From Maribellus sediminis (lineage in GTDB: Bacteria > Bacteroidota > Bacteroidia > Bacteroidales > Prolixibacteraceae): a DNA stretch of 64,000 nucleotides. Below are positions 7,294 to 17,112 of this stretch, one piece after another (within the stretch, counting starts at the first letter, position 1; each line of letters begins with the position of its first letter). Made by a program: the position numbers and the translations under genes. The notes under the pieces were generated by a model, which saw only the letters and a list, made by a program, of their open reading frames with translations, was not told where the DNA came from and did no database searches. The stretch lies in contig NZ_WXUB01000002.1 of the NCBI RefSeq assembly GCF_011799805.1, positions 124,001 to 188,000 of the forward strand, written 5' to 3'.

Positions 7294-10026
7294 ATGATTT
7301 TTCGAGCGCTAAATCTTTGCCGTTTTTCAGTAGTCCTTTTATCTGTTTCAGTTTTGCTTATTTCATGTAGTAAGCCCAAAACTGTTATCCTTGTTTCCGC
7401 CAACTCAAATGTTCGCACACAGTTTGGGGTCGAACGGTTGTCGGAGACGCTTAAAGATGCTGGCTTTAATGTAATTTTAGGCGAAGCAAAAACCGCAGAT
7501 ACAGAAAGTCATAAAATCATAATCGGTAAAGCCGACGATGCTGCCGTCTCAGGTTTGGATTGGATTGGAGAGCCAAATGTAACAAAGGAAGGTTTTCATA
7601 TTCAGTCGAACCAAAATACGATAGTAATTTCCGGAGCTGATGAAAGCGGAACTTTGTATGGCTGTATCGAATTATCGGATCGAATTAAAAAAGAAGGCGA
7701 ATTACCAACTTCTATTGATTTTTCCGATCAACCTGAAATGGTGTTGCGAGGTACTTGCATTGGCTTACAAAAAACCGAGTACCTGCCGGGCTATCACGTT
7801 TACGAATACCCGTACACTCCTGAAAATTTCCCTTGGTTTTATGATAAGGAACAGTGGATTGAATACCTCGATATGATAGTGGAGAACCGCTATAATTCAC
7901 TATATCTGTGGAACGGTCATCCTTTTGCATCGCTGGTTAAACTCGACGATTATCCCTACGCAGTGGAGGTGGATGACGAAACCTTCAAACTGAATGAAGA
8001 AATGTTTGGTTTCTTAACTGAAGAGGCCAACAAACGTGGTATTTGGGTGATTCAGATGTTCTATAATATCATCGTTTCAAAACCTTTTGCCGAACATAAC
8101 AACATTAAGACACAAGACCGTGGCCGACCGATCATTCCGTTGATTGCCGACTATACTCAAAAATCGGTAGCTGCATTTATCGAGAAATATCCGAATGTAG
8201 GTTTGCTGGTTTGCCTGGGAGAAGCCATGAATACCATCGACGACGATGTAGAGTGGTTCACAAAAACAATCCTTCCGGGTGTGCAGGACGGGCTCGAAAA
8301 TCTTGGTGTCACCGAAGAGCCTCCGATAGTTTTGCGTGCTCACGACACCGACGCTGAACAGGTGATGAAAGCAGCGCTGCCCATTTACAAGAACCTTTAC
8401 ACGATGTCGAAATACAACGGCGAGTCGCTGACTACTTACGAACCGCGTGATTCCTGGGAAAGCATTCCACGCAGTTTGAGTGAACTTGGATCGGTACACA
8501 TTGCCAATGTTCATATTCTTGCCAATCTTGAGCCTTTTCGTTATGGTTCACCCGATTTTATTCAGAAAAGTACGCAGGCCATGCACGATATTCAGGGCGC
8601 CAACGGACTGCATCTTTATCCGCAAGCTTCTTACTGGGATTGGCCATACTCAGCAGATAAAACTGAGCCTAGGTTAAGAGAAATGGAACGCGACTGGATC
8701 TGGTACCAAGCCTGGGCACGCTACGCCTGGAACTGTCGCCGCGATCGCGCTGAAGAAATTGATTTCTGGACGGAGCAGTTGGGTGATTTCTACGGATGCG
8801 GTGATTATGGCAAAGACATTCTTGCTGCATACGAGCAAACGGGAGAAATCGCACCGAAGCTGTTACGACGATTTGGAATCTCGGATGGTAACCGCCAAAC
8901 CTTGTTGCTCGGTATGTTTATGAGCCAACTCGTGAACCCCACAAAATGGCATGTTTACCAGAACTTTTATACATCGAATGGTCCCGAGGGCGAAATACTT
9001 ATCGATTATGCTCGTAAAGAGTGGAAGGGTGAAGAACATCAAGGTGAGTTGCCACCTCAGATTATTGATGAAGTGGTTGAACATGGAAAACTGGCTGTTG
9101 ATGCCATTGAAAAAGCTGCTTTACATGTAGGGCTGAACAATGAAGAGTTTGAACGATTACGCAACGATGTACATTGTTACAATGCTTTTGCCAATTTCTT
9201 CGACCAAAAAGTAAAAGCGGCCATGTTGGTGCTTCGCTACAAATATTCTAACGATGTGGCTGATTTGGAAGCTGCAGTTCCTTTTCTAGAAAAAAGCTTG
9301 GAATACTGGCAGGAACTGGTGGACTTGACTAAAGACACCTACCTGTACGCCAACAGCATGCAAACCCAGCAACGTCGCATCCCGATCACCGGCCGCGACG
9401 GTACCAATAAAACCTGGGTGGAAATGCTGCCTCATTACCAAAACGAGCTCGATAATTTTAAACGCAACATTGAAACCTTGAAAACGACCGGAGCAGGAGG
9501 TCAGGAAGTTCCTGTACTTCAGCCTGCAAATGTGAAAGTGCTGAATGCAAATGCTCAGACTTATTCGCTGCTACCCGGTCAAAAAGCATATTCCGATCAG
9601 AATACTGAAATAATTGAAGTTGCTGATGAGCTGAAACTGCTGAAAGGTGTTCAGTTCTCGGATAAAACACAGCAGGAAGAAGGAACGGTACTTCGTTTTG
9701 AAAATGACAAGCCAGTAAAAGTGGTGGTGGGATATTTCAATACCAATAGTTACACGGCGCTTCGTCCGCCAACTCTGGAAACCAATGCCACTGCTAACGA
9801 CCGCGGTCAGGCCGACATAAAAATTGCCAACGCCATGCGTTTTAATGGTTTGTATCCGGTAAATGTTTACACCTATTTATACGAACCCGGAGTGAATGAA
9901 CTTAGTCTCGGAAAAGGCCGCGTTTTGATTCTCGGATTTATTGATGGTGCTGTGGACATACCGGTTCACGATGCCGGAATTTCGGACACAAAAGACGGCG
10001 TGCCGGTTGACTGGTTATTTTATTAA
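7294..10026 (+). CDS. Lipoprotein glycosidase, alpha-glucuronidase-like (GH67/GH20-type N-terminal fold)
   Basis: A 910-residue lipoprotein (signal ending in LLISC). Residues about 30-140 look like the zincin-like alpha/beta domain that precedes GH67 and GH20 barrels (VERLSETLKDAGFNV, SGADESGTLYGCIELSDRI). The middle, about 145-500, reads as a TIM barrel (WIEYLDMIVENRYNSLYLW, HLYPQASYWDWPY), and the C-terminal third is helical then beta-rich. I cannot assign the barrel to a named GH family or point to catalytic residues with confidence. It begins the 43-kb gene run directly behind a promoter and operator, and is followed by URO-D-like genes and a hexuronate-type MFS carrier, which favours a uronic-acid-linked substrate. 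Periplasmic or outer-membrane location is likely. Confidence 0.6.
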   Translation: MIFRALNLCRFSVVLLSVSVLLISCSKPKTVILVSANSNVRTQFGVERLSETLKDAGFNVILGEAKTADTESHKIIIGKADDAAVSGLDWIGEPNVTKEGFHIQSNQNTIVISGADESGTLYGCIELSDRIKKEGELPTSIDFSDQPEMVLRGTCIGLQKTEYLPGYHVYEYPYTPENFPWFYDKEQWIEYLDMIVENRYNSLYLWNGHPFASLVKLDDYPYAVEVDDETFKLNEEMFGFLTEEANKRGIWVIQMFYNIIVSKPFAEHNNIKTQDRGRPIIPLIADYTQKSVAAFIEKYPNVGLLVCLGEAMNTIDDDVEWFTKTILPGVQDGLENLGVTEEPPIVLRAHDTDAEQVMKAALPIYKNLYTMSKYNGESLTTYEPRDSWESIPRSLSELGSVHIANVHILANLEPFRYGSPDFIQKSTQAMHDIQGANGLHLYPQASYWDWPYSADKTEPRLREMERDWIWYQAWARYAWNCRRDRAEEIDFWTEQLGDFYGCGDYGKDILAAYEQTGEIAPKLLRRFGISDGNRQTLLLGMFMSQLVNPTKWHVYQNFYTSNGPEGEILIDYARKEWKGEEHQGELPPQIIDEVVEHGKLAVDAIEKAALHVGLNNEEFERLRNDVHCYNAFANFFDQKVKAAMLVLRYKYSNDVADLEAAVPFLEKSLEYWQELVDLTKDTYLYANSMQTQQRRIPITGRDGTNKTWVEMLPHYQNELDNFKRNIETLKTTGAGGQEVPVLQPANVKVLNANAQTYSLLPGQKAYSDQNTEIIEVADELKLLKGVQFSDKTQQEEGTVLRFENDKPVKVVVGYFNTNSYTALRPPTLETNATANDRGQADIKIANAMRFNGLYPVNVYTYLYEPGVNELSLGKGRVLILGFIDGAVDIPVHDAGISDTKDGVPVDWLFY

Positions 10027-10046
10027 TCTAAAGAAATTTGAACGAG

Positions 10047-11105
10047 ATGCTGACCAACAGAAAAATGTTACCTGTCGATATTGTTTTGGCTCCCGAATGG
10101 TGGTACCACAACGAAGGACTAACCTTCGATGAGGACTTTTTTTATCATCCTGTGCGACGTGTAGAGGCAGAGCAGCAAATGGAGAAAGCTCTGTATAACA
10201 GATGGGGACAATACGGACTGGGAGCGCATCATCGCGAAGCCAGACCCGAAATCGGCGCGGTTCATCTGGCAGCCGGTTTTTTACTTTCCGAAATGTTGGG
10301 CTGCAAGGTGAATTATTCTGAAAATCATCCACCGTTGGTGATACCGGCCAACTTCGATTCGCTTGAAATTGATGTGGAGGAGCCTTTTAAAAATCCGGCT
10401 TTCAAAAAAATGATTGCATTGCTTGAGGAGCTTCGGCTTAAGTTCGGTTATCTAAGCGGCGATATTAACTGGGGCGGCATTCTCAACCTGGCACTTGATC
10501 TGAAAGGCGAAAACATTTTTATGGACATGATGATGGAGCCTGATCAGGTGAAAAAGTATTTCACGCAAATCGCTTCTGTCATCCAGCGATTTACTTCGCT
10601 TATGGAGAAGGAAACCAAATCGACCTCCATTTCAGTAAACCGGGTGGTCGGACATTTCAACGAACCAGTGTTTTTGCACTCCGAGTGTTCTCACACCATG
10701 ATCTCAGCCGAAGATTATGAAGAATACCTGCTTCCTTTCGATATTGAATGGAGTAAGCAACACCGACCCTTTGGGATTCACTACTGTGGCTCCGATCCGC
10801 ACCGAATGGCCGAAAAATTTGAGAAAATTCCAAAGCTCGACTTTCTTGACGTCGGCTGGGGAGGCGATCTTAAAGTGCTGAGAAAACATTTACCAAATAC
10901 TTTTCTGAATATTCGTTTGAGCCCGGTGGAGATCATTCATCAGTCGAAAGAAGAGATCAGGGAAACCATAACACGTCTTGTAGATGATTCGGGCAATCCC
11001 GATCTGACAGGAGTGTGTTGCATTAACATTGACGAAAAAGTAACCGATGACAAAATCGAGACGATCTTCAAAACGGTAGAAGAGTTAAGGGAGGTGCTTG
11101 TATGA
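10047..11105 (+). CDS. Uroporphyrinogen decarboxylase-fold protein (URO-D/MtaA-like), paralogue 1
   Basis: About 352 residues, soluble, no signal peptide. The ATG at 10047 is preferred to an in-frame TTG nine bases earlier. The fold is that of the URO-D superfamily, which also contains methylcobamide methyltransferases. A His-x-Cys motif (HYCG, H245 and C247) and a later Cys pair (GVCCINID, C324/C325) have the spacing used for zinc ligands in MtaA-type methyltransferases. It is therefore unlikely to be the haem enzyme. Its stop overlaps the next gene by four bases (ATGA), and the partner is another member of the family. Function is unknown; no corrinoid protein is encoded nearby. Role in methyl transfer or other C1/acid-sugar chemistry is speculation. 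Confidence 0.75.
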   Translation: MLTNRKMLPVDIVLAPEWWYHNEGLTFDEDFFYHPVRRVEAEQQMEKALYNRWGQYGLGAHHREARPEIGAVHLAAGFLLSEMLGCKVNYSENHPPLVIPANFDSLEIDVEEPFKNPAFKKMIALLEELRLKFGYLSGDINWGGILNLALDLKGENIFMDMMMEPDQVKKYFTQIASVIQRFTSLMEKETKSTSISVNRVVGHFNEPVFLHSECSHTMISAEDYEEYLLPFDIEWSKQHRPFGIHYCGSDPHRMAEKFEKIPKLDFLDVGWGGDLKVLRKHLPNTFLNIRLSPVEIIHQSKEEIRETITRLVDDSGNPDLTGVCCINIDEKVTDDKIETIFKTVEELREVLV

Positions 11106-12226
11106 AAAAATTCAACACTCAACTGGCCGATTCGCAGGCGACAGTGGTAAAGCCCATTTCTCCCGAAAACTTTAATTTCGGGGATTATGCTGAATATGCC
11201 TCGAACCTGAACCGGAGATGTTCTGCTTTCTGGCAATCTGACTCCGGTGTTGTTGTGTACCGTAGAATGCGCGTTGCAGCTTGTTTTTCGTATGGCTGTT
11301 CCGATATGCAACAGTCACTTGAATGGCAATTGGGTGCCCTCGAAAAAAGTATGCTGTTCAACGCCGACGTACCCAATTTTCTGGAGCCCTGGTACGGGCT
11401 TGGAACGATAGCAAGCGCTTTTGGCTGCGAATACAGCTGGAAGCAGGGGAATGCCCCGGTGGTTAAACCTCCTTTCAAAAATTTGGACGAGGTGCTGGAT
11501 TACCCGGTGAAAAAAGTAGCAGAAACCGCTATCGGGAAACATACATTGAACATGATCGAATATTTCATGGACAAGACAAAAGGCCAGGTTCCGGTTTCTT
11601 TCACCGATTCTCAGTCTCCGCTCAATAGCGTGGCCAATCTCCTTCCGCTTGATCAGTTTTTTGTCGAAGTATTACTCAATCCTGATAAGGTTCTCTCGCT
11701 TTTCGATCTGCTGGCCGACCTCTCAGTTGAGTTCAACAATGAACAACAGAAGTTAATCGGGGATGCTTTGGCACTTCCCGGTCATGGATTTGCATCGTCA
11801 CAAAAGTGGTCGGGAATGGGCATGAGCGACGATAACGCGATTATGATCTCGCCCGAGCAATATACCGAACTGGCTGTTCCTTCGGCTATAAAGGTCTGTG
11901 ATCCGTTTGGGGGCGTAGCTTTTCATTCCTGCGGCGACTGGTCGGGATGGATTGATGCCGTGCTGAATATCGAAGGCATAAAAATGGCAGATGGTGCCTT
12001 TTCTCTTGAAACCGATCCGGGAGCTACCAATAATTTGGAAGCCTTTCATGCCTTTGCCGGAACAGGAGTGGTGTTAAATGCAAGGATCGTAGGGGATACC
12101 GAAACCATCGAACAGCAGGTTAAACGCGTGTGGATGCCCGGAATGAAACTAGTAGTGGTTACCTATTGTGAGACACCTGAAGAGCAAACAAAAGCATACA
12201 ATCGAATTAAAGAAATTTGCAGATAG
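11102..12226 (+). CDS. Uroporphyrinogen decarboxylase-fold protein (URO-D/MtaA-like), paralogue 2
   Basis: A 374-residue cytoplasmic protein, translationally coupled to paralogue 1 through an ATGA overlap and followed at once by the MFS gene. It has the His-x-Cys motif HSCG (H275, C277) and a later Cys (VTYCETPEE, C356), again spaced like a zinc site of the methyltransferase branch of the URO-D superfamily. It is only distantly similar to paralogue 1, so the pair could form a heteromer or work on successive steps. The reaction is unknown. Its stop codon directly abuts the ATG of the carrier gene, which suggests that whatever it handles enters through that carrier. Confidence 0.72.
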   Translation: MKKFNTQLADSQATVVKPISPENFNFGDYAEYASNLNRRCSAFWQSDSGVVVYRRMRVAACFSYGCSDMQQSLEWQLGALEKSMLFNADVPNFLEPWYGLGTIASAFGCEYSWKQGNAPVVKPPFKNLDEVLDYPVKKVAETAIGKHTLNMIEYFMDKTKGQVPVSFTDSQSPLNSVANLLPLDQFFVEVLLNPDKVLSLFDLLADLSVEFNNEQQKLIGDALALPGHGFASSQKWSGMGMSDDNAIMISPEQYTELAVPSAIKVCDPFGGVAFHSCGDWSGWIDAVLNIEGIKMADGAFSLETDPGATNNLEAFHAFAGTGVVLNARIVGDTETIEQQVKRVWMPGMKLVVVTYCETPEEQTKAYNRIKEICR

Positions 12227-13501
12227 ATGATGGCAGTAAGAACAGATAAAATCGGGAATTACAGGTGGCGTATCGTCGTTTTGTTGTTCTTTGCTGCCAC
12301 AATCAATTATATCGATCGTCAAGTGTTGGGAATACTCGCTCCCGATCTGCAGAATCAGTTCAATTGGTCGGAAGCCGATTACGGTTTTATTATCATGGCC
12401 TTTCAATTGGCCTACGCCATTGGTTTACTTACCACCGGCGCCATCCTCGACCGGATTGGAACCAAACGCGGATTTTCGATAGCAATTATTGTTTGGAGTC
12501 TTGCCGGAATGCTTCATGCAGCGGCGAGAGGAGCTTTTTCTTTTGCCGTTTCCAGATTTGCACTTGGGATAGGCGAATCGGCCAATTTTCCGGCTTCTGT
12601 GAAAACTGTGGCCGAATGGTTTCCGAAAAAGGAAAGGGCATTGGCCACTGGTATTTTTAATACCGGCCCGAATCTGGGCGCAATCGTAACTCCACTCCTC
12701 ATTCCTTTCATAGCACTTAAATGGGGCTGGGAATGGGCATTTATAAGTACCGGAGCTTTGGGATTTGTCTGGCTGTTCTTTTGGTTAATAGCATACAACC
12801 GTCCGGAAGATGAAAAGAAACTAAGTGAAAAGGAAAGAGAATTCATCCTACAGGATGGAGAAGAATCTGTTCAGGAGCGCGTTTCATGGAAAGAGATTAT
12901 CCGCCATCGTCAAACTTTGGGCATCAGCCTGGCGCGTTTTGTAACTGATCCGATCTGGTGGTTTTTTCTGTATTGGCTGCCAAAATTTTTAAATACAAAT
13001 TACGGCATCGACTTAATGAACATTGGTCTGCCTCTGATTACTATTTATGTTATTTCAATGGGTGGTTCGGTGCTGGGAGGCTGGATCTTGTCGCGAATGA
13101 TCGGAAAAGGAAAAAATCCGGTTAAGGCACGTAAATTCACCATACTAATTATGGCGCTGCTAGTGGTCCCGATCTATTTTGTGTCGGGAATTTCGAATAT
13201 GTGGCTGGCTGTCTTGTTCATCTCTATGGCAGCTTTTGCACACCAAGGCTATGCGGCCAACATTTTTACCATTGTTTCCGATATTTATCCCAAAAATGCA
13301 GTCGCTTCGGTGGTCGGATTATCAGGATTTGCAGGTGCAATCGGAGGAGTTCTGTTTTCAATGGTCGTAGGACTTATCCTCGAATTTACCGGAAGTTACC
13401 ACGTGGTTTTTGCCATTGCCAGTTTGGCTTACCTGCTGTGCTGGTTGTTACTCAAAGCTTTGGTGCCGGATGATGAAACGATCAGAATTTCGGGAAAATG
13501 A
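12227..13501 (+). CDS. MFS transporter, anion:cation symporter type (ExuT-like hexuronate carrier)
   Basis: A 424-residue inner-membrane carrier with about twelve hydrophobic segments. The first helix contains FFAATINYIDRQVLGILAP, a hallmark of the ACS family that includes ExuT (hexuronates) and related acid-sugar carriers; the loop GAILDRIGTKRGF is the MFS signature between helices 2 and 3, and GIGESANFPASVKTVAEWFP is typical of the family. The ATG at 12227 directly follows the previous stop. Context with a glucuronidase-like protein suggests uptake of galacturonate, glucuronate or a related acid sugar. The exact substrate cannot be read from sequence. Confidence 0.88.
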   Translation: MMAVRTDKIGNYRWRIVVLLFFAATINYIDRQVLGILAPDLQNQFNWSEADYGFIIMAFQLAYAIGLLTTGAILDRIGTKRGFSIAIIVWSLAGMLHAAARGAFSFAVSRFALGIGESANFPASVKTVAEWFPKKERALATGIFNTGPNLGAIVTPLLIPFIALKWGWEWAFISTGALGFVWLFFWLIAYNRPEDEKKLSEKEREFILQDGEESVQERVSWKEIIRHRQTLGISLARFVTDPIWWFFLYWLPKFLNTNYGIDLMNIGLPLITIYVISMGGSVLGGWILSRMIGKGKNPVKARKFTILIMALLVVPIYFVSGISNMWLAVLFISMAAFAHQGYAANIFTIVSDIYPKNAVASVVGLSGFAGAIGGVLFSMVVGLILEFTGSYHVVFAIASLAYLLCWLLLKALVPDDETIRISGK

Positions 13502-13511
13502 AAGTAATGGA

Positions 13512-16500
13512 ATGAGAATACAAATAACAGTCATATTAGTATTGCTGGTTTTTGCCGGGTGTAGCGGGGACCAGGCATCCCGAAAAGAAATTCGTTTTAG
13601 CCAGAATCTGAATGAAAGTTGGTTTACTTCGTTTGCCGATTCTTCGGATTTTTATGCTGAATTCGAAAAAAATGAATTCAACATTACGGCATGGAATGAG
13701 GTGGATGTCCCGCACAACTGGGACGACTACGGAGGTTACCGACGCCTGCGTCACGGAAACCTACACGGAACAGCGTGGTACCGCAAAACTTTTTCGCTTG
13801 AAAATCCTGATCCCGCAAAACAGTATTTCCTGTTTTTTGAAGGCGTTGGTTCCTATGCCACCATTTGGTTAAATGGCGATTCAGTGGGCTACCATGCCGG
13901 AGGACGAACAACATTCACGCTCGACATTACTCCATTTGTAAAGCTCGATGGAGAAAACCTGTTGGCCGTTCGTGCCGATCATCCTGCAGATATTCGCGAC
14001 CTGCCGTGGGTTTGTGGTGGTTGCAGCCCCGAGTGGGGGTTTTGCGAGGGTAGTCAGCCGCTTGGAATTTTTCGTCCGGTGACTTTAATAGCCACTGATC
14101 CAGTTCGTTTGGAGCCTTTTGGTGTTCATATCTGGAATGACTCAACCATTTTGTCGGGAAAGGCTACTTTGAATCTGATTACTGAAGTCAGAAATTACGG
14201 CTCAGAAAATAAAATCATACAGCTTAAAAATATTTTAATTGATGCCGGCGGAAAACAGATCACGTCGACTGAAACTGAGATTGAGCTGGATGCGAAAAAT
14301 CAGCAAGTGATTCAGCAACAGATAGAGGACATTACGAATCCGCATCTGTGGTCGATTGAAGATCCTTATTTGTACACTGTTCGAACCGAGATCCTTCAAA
14401 ATGAAAAAGTGATCGACAGAATTGAAACGCATTACGGAATACGTTCTTTAAAGTGGGATATTTTCGGAGAAAATGCTTCCAATCGTTTTTATCTGAACGG
14501 AGAGCCAGTCTTTATCAACGGTACTGCCGAATACGAACACATGATGGGGCAGGGGCACGCTTTTTCCGACGAGCAGGTGAAAGCCCGTACCAAGCAGGTA
14601 AAAGCCATGGGATTTAATTCTTTCCGCGACGGACATCAACCGCACAACCTACGCTACCAAGAAGTTTGGGACGAAAGTGGTTTGCTGTGGTGGCCGCAAA
14701 TGACCGCGCACATTTGGTTCGATAATCCTGAATTCAGAAGAAACTTTAAAACGCTGTTAACTGACTGGATCAAGGAACGACGTAACAGTCCATCGGTTAT
14801 TTTATGGGGGCTTGAAAATGAAAGCACCCTTCCCGAAGATTTTGCCCAAGAATGCACTGATCTGATCCGAAAACTCGATCCTACAGCTTCATCCCAGCGC
14901 CTCGTAACCACCTGCAACGGAGGTACCGGTACTGACTGGAACGTAGTGCAAAACTGGTCGGGCACGTATGGTGGCAATCCTGATAATTATGCCAACGAAC
15001 TCTCGGAACAATTGCTAAATGGAGAATACGGTGCCTGGCGCAGCCTTGACCTGCACACCGAAGGCGAATTTGATCAGAACGGAATCTACAGCGAAGACCG
15101 CATGAACCTGCTGATGGAATCAAAAATCCGATTGGGAGAAGAGGCGGCTGATAAAAGTTGTGGACAGTATCACTGGCTGATGGCCTCACACGATAATCCC
15201 GGCCGCACACAAAGTGGTGAGGGGATGCGAGACATCGATCGCATTGGACCTGTGAATTACAAGGGAGCGCTCACGGTTTGGGGTGAACCGCTCGATCTGT
15301 TCTATATGTTTCGTTCGAATTACGCACCCAAAGAAAGCGAACCGATGGTTTACATTGTTTCGCATACCTGGCCGGATCGCTGGACCGAACCAGGCATAAA
15401 ATACGGCATTCGCATTTTTACCAATTGCGATGAGGTGGAGCTGTTCAACGGTGTAAAAGAAAATTCGCTGGGCAGAAAAAAACGTGGTCCGCTTGGTACA
15501 CACATCGTTTTTGATAATGTAAATGTGCAAAATAACCTGCTGTATGCCGTAGGCTATGTAGATGGAAAAACGGTTGCCGAAGATCAGGTATTACTACATC
15601 ACTTACCGGAAGATCCTGGTTTGCATAAACTGTCAGGTGAAACCTTACCGTTAACAGAAAACGGAAGGAATTATATCTACCGTGTAAACTGTGGCGGCGA
15701 TGAATATACCGATCAACAGGGAAATCTTTGGATGGCTGATGTGCATCAAACCGATCCGGGAACCTGGGGCTCGCGTTCCTGGACCGATGATTATAACGGT
15801 ATGCCCGCGTTTTACGGTAGTCAGCGACAAACGCATGATCCGATTTCCGGAACTTACGACTGGCCGTTGATACAAAGTTTTCGTTACGGGCGACACAAAC
15901 TCAGCTATAACTTTCCGCTGCCTGATGGAAAATATAAAGTTGAATTCTTTTTCACAGAGCCGTGGTATGGAACCGGTGGCGGATTGAATTGCACCAACTG
16001 GCGGGTATTTGATGTGGCTATCAACGATAAGGTGGTAATCGACGATTTAGACATTTGGGCCGAAGTTGGCCACGACCGACTGCTTAAGAAAACGGTTGAA
16101 GCTGAAATTGAAGGTGGCGAACTAAAAATTTCATTTCCGCAGGTAGAATCAGGGCAGGCAGTGATTTCCGCAATTGCCGTTTCTTCGGAAGATAAGGATA
16201 TTCAACCGGCTCCGGCAGCTTCAGGGGTGATTTCAAAATTAAATACAAAAAACAACGCTTGGTCAGCCAAAAAATGGATGGACACCGGCATCGATCAATA
16301 TTCCGATGCCAAAGGCAGGTTTGCCCAACTTGCTCCTGAATTATACGGTGCTGAATGGATTAAAACACCTTCAATTCTCAAATCTGGGGAGCAGATTCCA
16401 TCTTTCGAAATTACTGCTGAATCGGATGTTTGGATTGGAATAGATACGACGCTGAGTAATCTTCCGGACTGGCTGAACGATTGGAAACCACTGGATAAAT

Positions 16501-17045
16501 ATGTAGAGTCCACCTTCGAAGGAAGAACTGATTATCAGATTTACCAGAAACGGTTTAAGAAAAGAGCTGAAGTACAACTGAAACGCTTTGCTGAAGACGA
16601 TTTTGAAATGTACCCGATAGCAGTTTTGCCGGTGACGAATTTGGATGATCCGATCGATCTGCGGACATCAACACGTTGGGAAGCCGAGGACGGAAAACTT
16701 TATGGCAGTGCGCGTAAGGTAAATCACCTGGATAAAGTCTGTGTGATGACATCCGGCGAAACAGGAACGATTGGTCCTGAATTCGCTGTAGGTCTGGCAT
16801 CAAAATATGGTTTGGAGTTCCGCTACATCAACCTGTCGGGAAGTGAGTTAAAAGCCGATATTCAGATTCTCGCCGCTGATGGCCGTGAAATGTGGGCAGG
16901 TGAATGGACTTTCCTGCCGACTCCGAATCAATGGAAAAGCTTCCGAACCGATACGCAAACAACGATCAATGCGGGAACTTATACAATAAAAATTACGCCC
17001 AAAAGCAATGGGCCATTGTATTTGGATTGGGTAAAGGTTCAGTAA
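13512..17045 (+). CDS. GH2-family glycoside hydrolase lipoprotein with malectin-like and CBM-like modules
   Basis: About 1177 residues. The ATG at 13512 is chosen because it starts a lipoprotein signal (MRIQITVILVLLVFAGC); an upstream in-frame start would overlap the MFS gene. The GH2 sugar-binding, immunoglobulin-like and TIM-barrel domains occupy about residues 30-600. The likely acid/base is E437 (ILWGLENEST, where the usual GNE reads ENE) and the likely nucleophile E505 (NGEYGAW). A malectin-like domain follows at about 715-890 (YRVNCGGDEYTD) and a CBM6/35-like beta sandwich at about 1053-1177 (RWEAEDGKLYG, LYLDWVKVQ). Two carbohydrate-binding modules suggest action on an insoluble or complex polymer. 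Specificity within GH2 (galactosidase, glucuronidase, mannosidase) is open. Confidence 0.85.
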   Translation: MRIQITVILVLLVFAGCSGDQASRKEIRFSQNLNESWFTSFADSSDFYAEFEKNEFNITAWNEVDVPHNWDDYGGYRRLRHGNLHGTAWYRKTFSLENPDPAKQYFLFFEGVGSYATIWLNGDSVGYHAGGRTTFTLDITPFVKLDGENLLAVRADHPADIRDLPWVCGGCSPEWGFCEGSQPLGIFRPVTLIATDPVRLEPFGVHIWNDSTILSGKATLNLITEVRNYGSENKIIQLKNILIDAGGKQITSTETEIELDAKNQQVIQQQIEDITNPHLWSIEDPYLYTVRTEILQNEKVIDRIETHYGIRSLKWDIFGENASNRFYLNGEPVFINGTAEYEHMMGQGHAFSDEQVKARTKQVKAMGFNSFRDGHQPHNLRYQEVWDESGLLWWPQMTAHIWFDNPEFRRNFKTLLTDWIKERRNSPSVILWGLENESTLPEDFAQECTDLIRKLDPTASSQRLVTTCNGGTGTDWNVVQNWSGTYGGNPDNYANELSEQLLNGEYGAWRSLDLHTEGEFDQNGIYSEDRMNLLMESKIRLGEEAADKSCGQYHWLMASHDNPGRTQSGEGMRDIDRIGPVNYKGALTVWGEPLDLFYMFRSNYAPKESEPMVYIVSHTWPDRWTEPGIKYGIRIFTNCDEVELFNGVKENSLGRKKRGPLGTHIVFDNVNVQNNLLYAVGYVDGKTVAEDQVLLHHLPEDPGLHKLSGETLPLTENGRNYIYRVNCGGDEYTDQQGNLWMADVHQTDPGTWGSRSWTDDYNGMPAFYGSQRQTHDPISGTYDWPLIQSFRYGRHKLSYNFPLPDGKYKVEFFFTEPWYGTGGGLNCTNWRVFDVAINDKVVIDDLDIWAEVGHDRLLKKTVEAEIEGGELKISFPQVESGQAVISAIAVSSEDKDIQPAPAASGVISKLNTKNNAWSAKKWMDTGIDQYSDAKGRFAQLAPELYGAEWIKTPSILKSGEQIPSFEITAESDVWIGIDTTLSNLPDWLNDWKPLDKYVESTFEGRTDYQIYQKRFKKRAEVQLKRFAEDDFEMYPIAVLPVTNLDDPIDLRTSTRWEAEDGKLYGSARKVNHLDKVCVMTSGETGTIGPEFAVGLASKYGLEFRYINLSGSELKADIQILAADGREMWAGEWTFLPTPNQWKSFRTDTQTTINAGTYTIKITPKSNGPLYLDWVKVQ

Positions 17046-17073
17046 CCCCTCCAAACCTCCCCAAAGGGGAGGT
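17043..17073 (+). repeat. Intergenic palindromic repeat, copy 1 (CCTCCCC-AAA-GGGGAGG type)
   Basis: After the GH2 stop comes AACCCCTCC, three bases, then the hairpin ACCTCCCCAAAGGGGAGGT. The same unit appears in the opposite orientation at 17138-17167, inside the next gene. Short elements of this type are scattered through Bacteroidota genomes; that is from general knowledge, not tested here. Confidence 0.75.
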
Positions 17074-17112
17074 GAAAAGGAAAAAGTTTAATGAATGAAA
17101 AAAGGAGATAAA

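Noticed and set aside
10047-12226. Haem-pathway uroporphyrinogen decarboxylase
   Set aside because: Four divergent copies with His-x-Cys motifs sit among sugar genes and no other tetrapyrrole gene is present.
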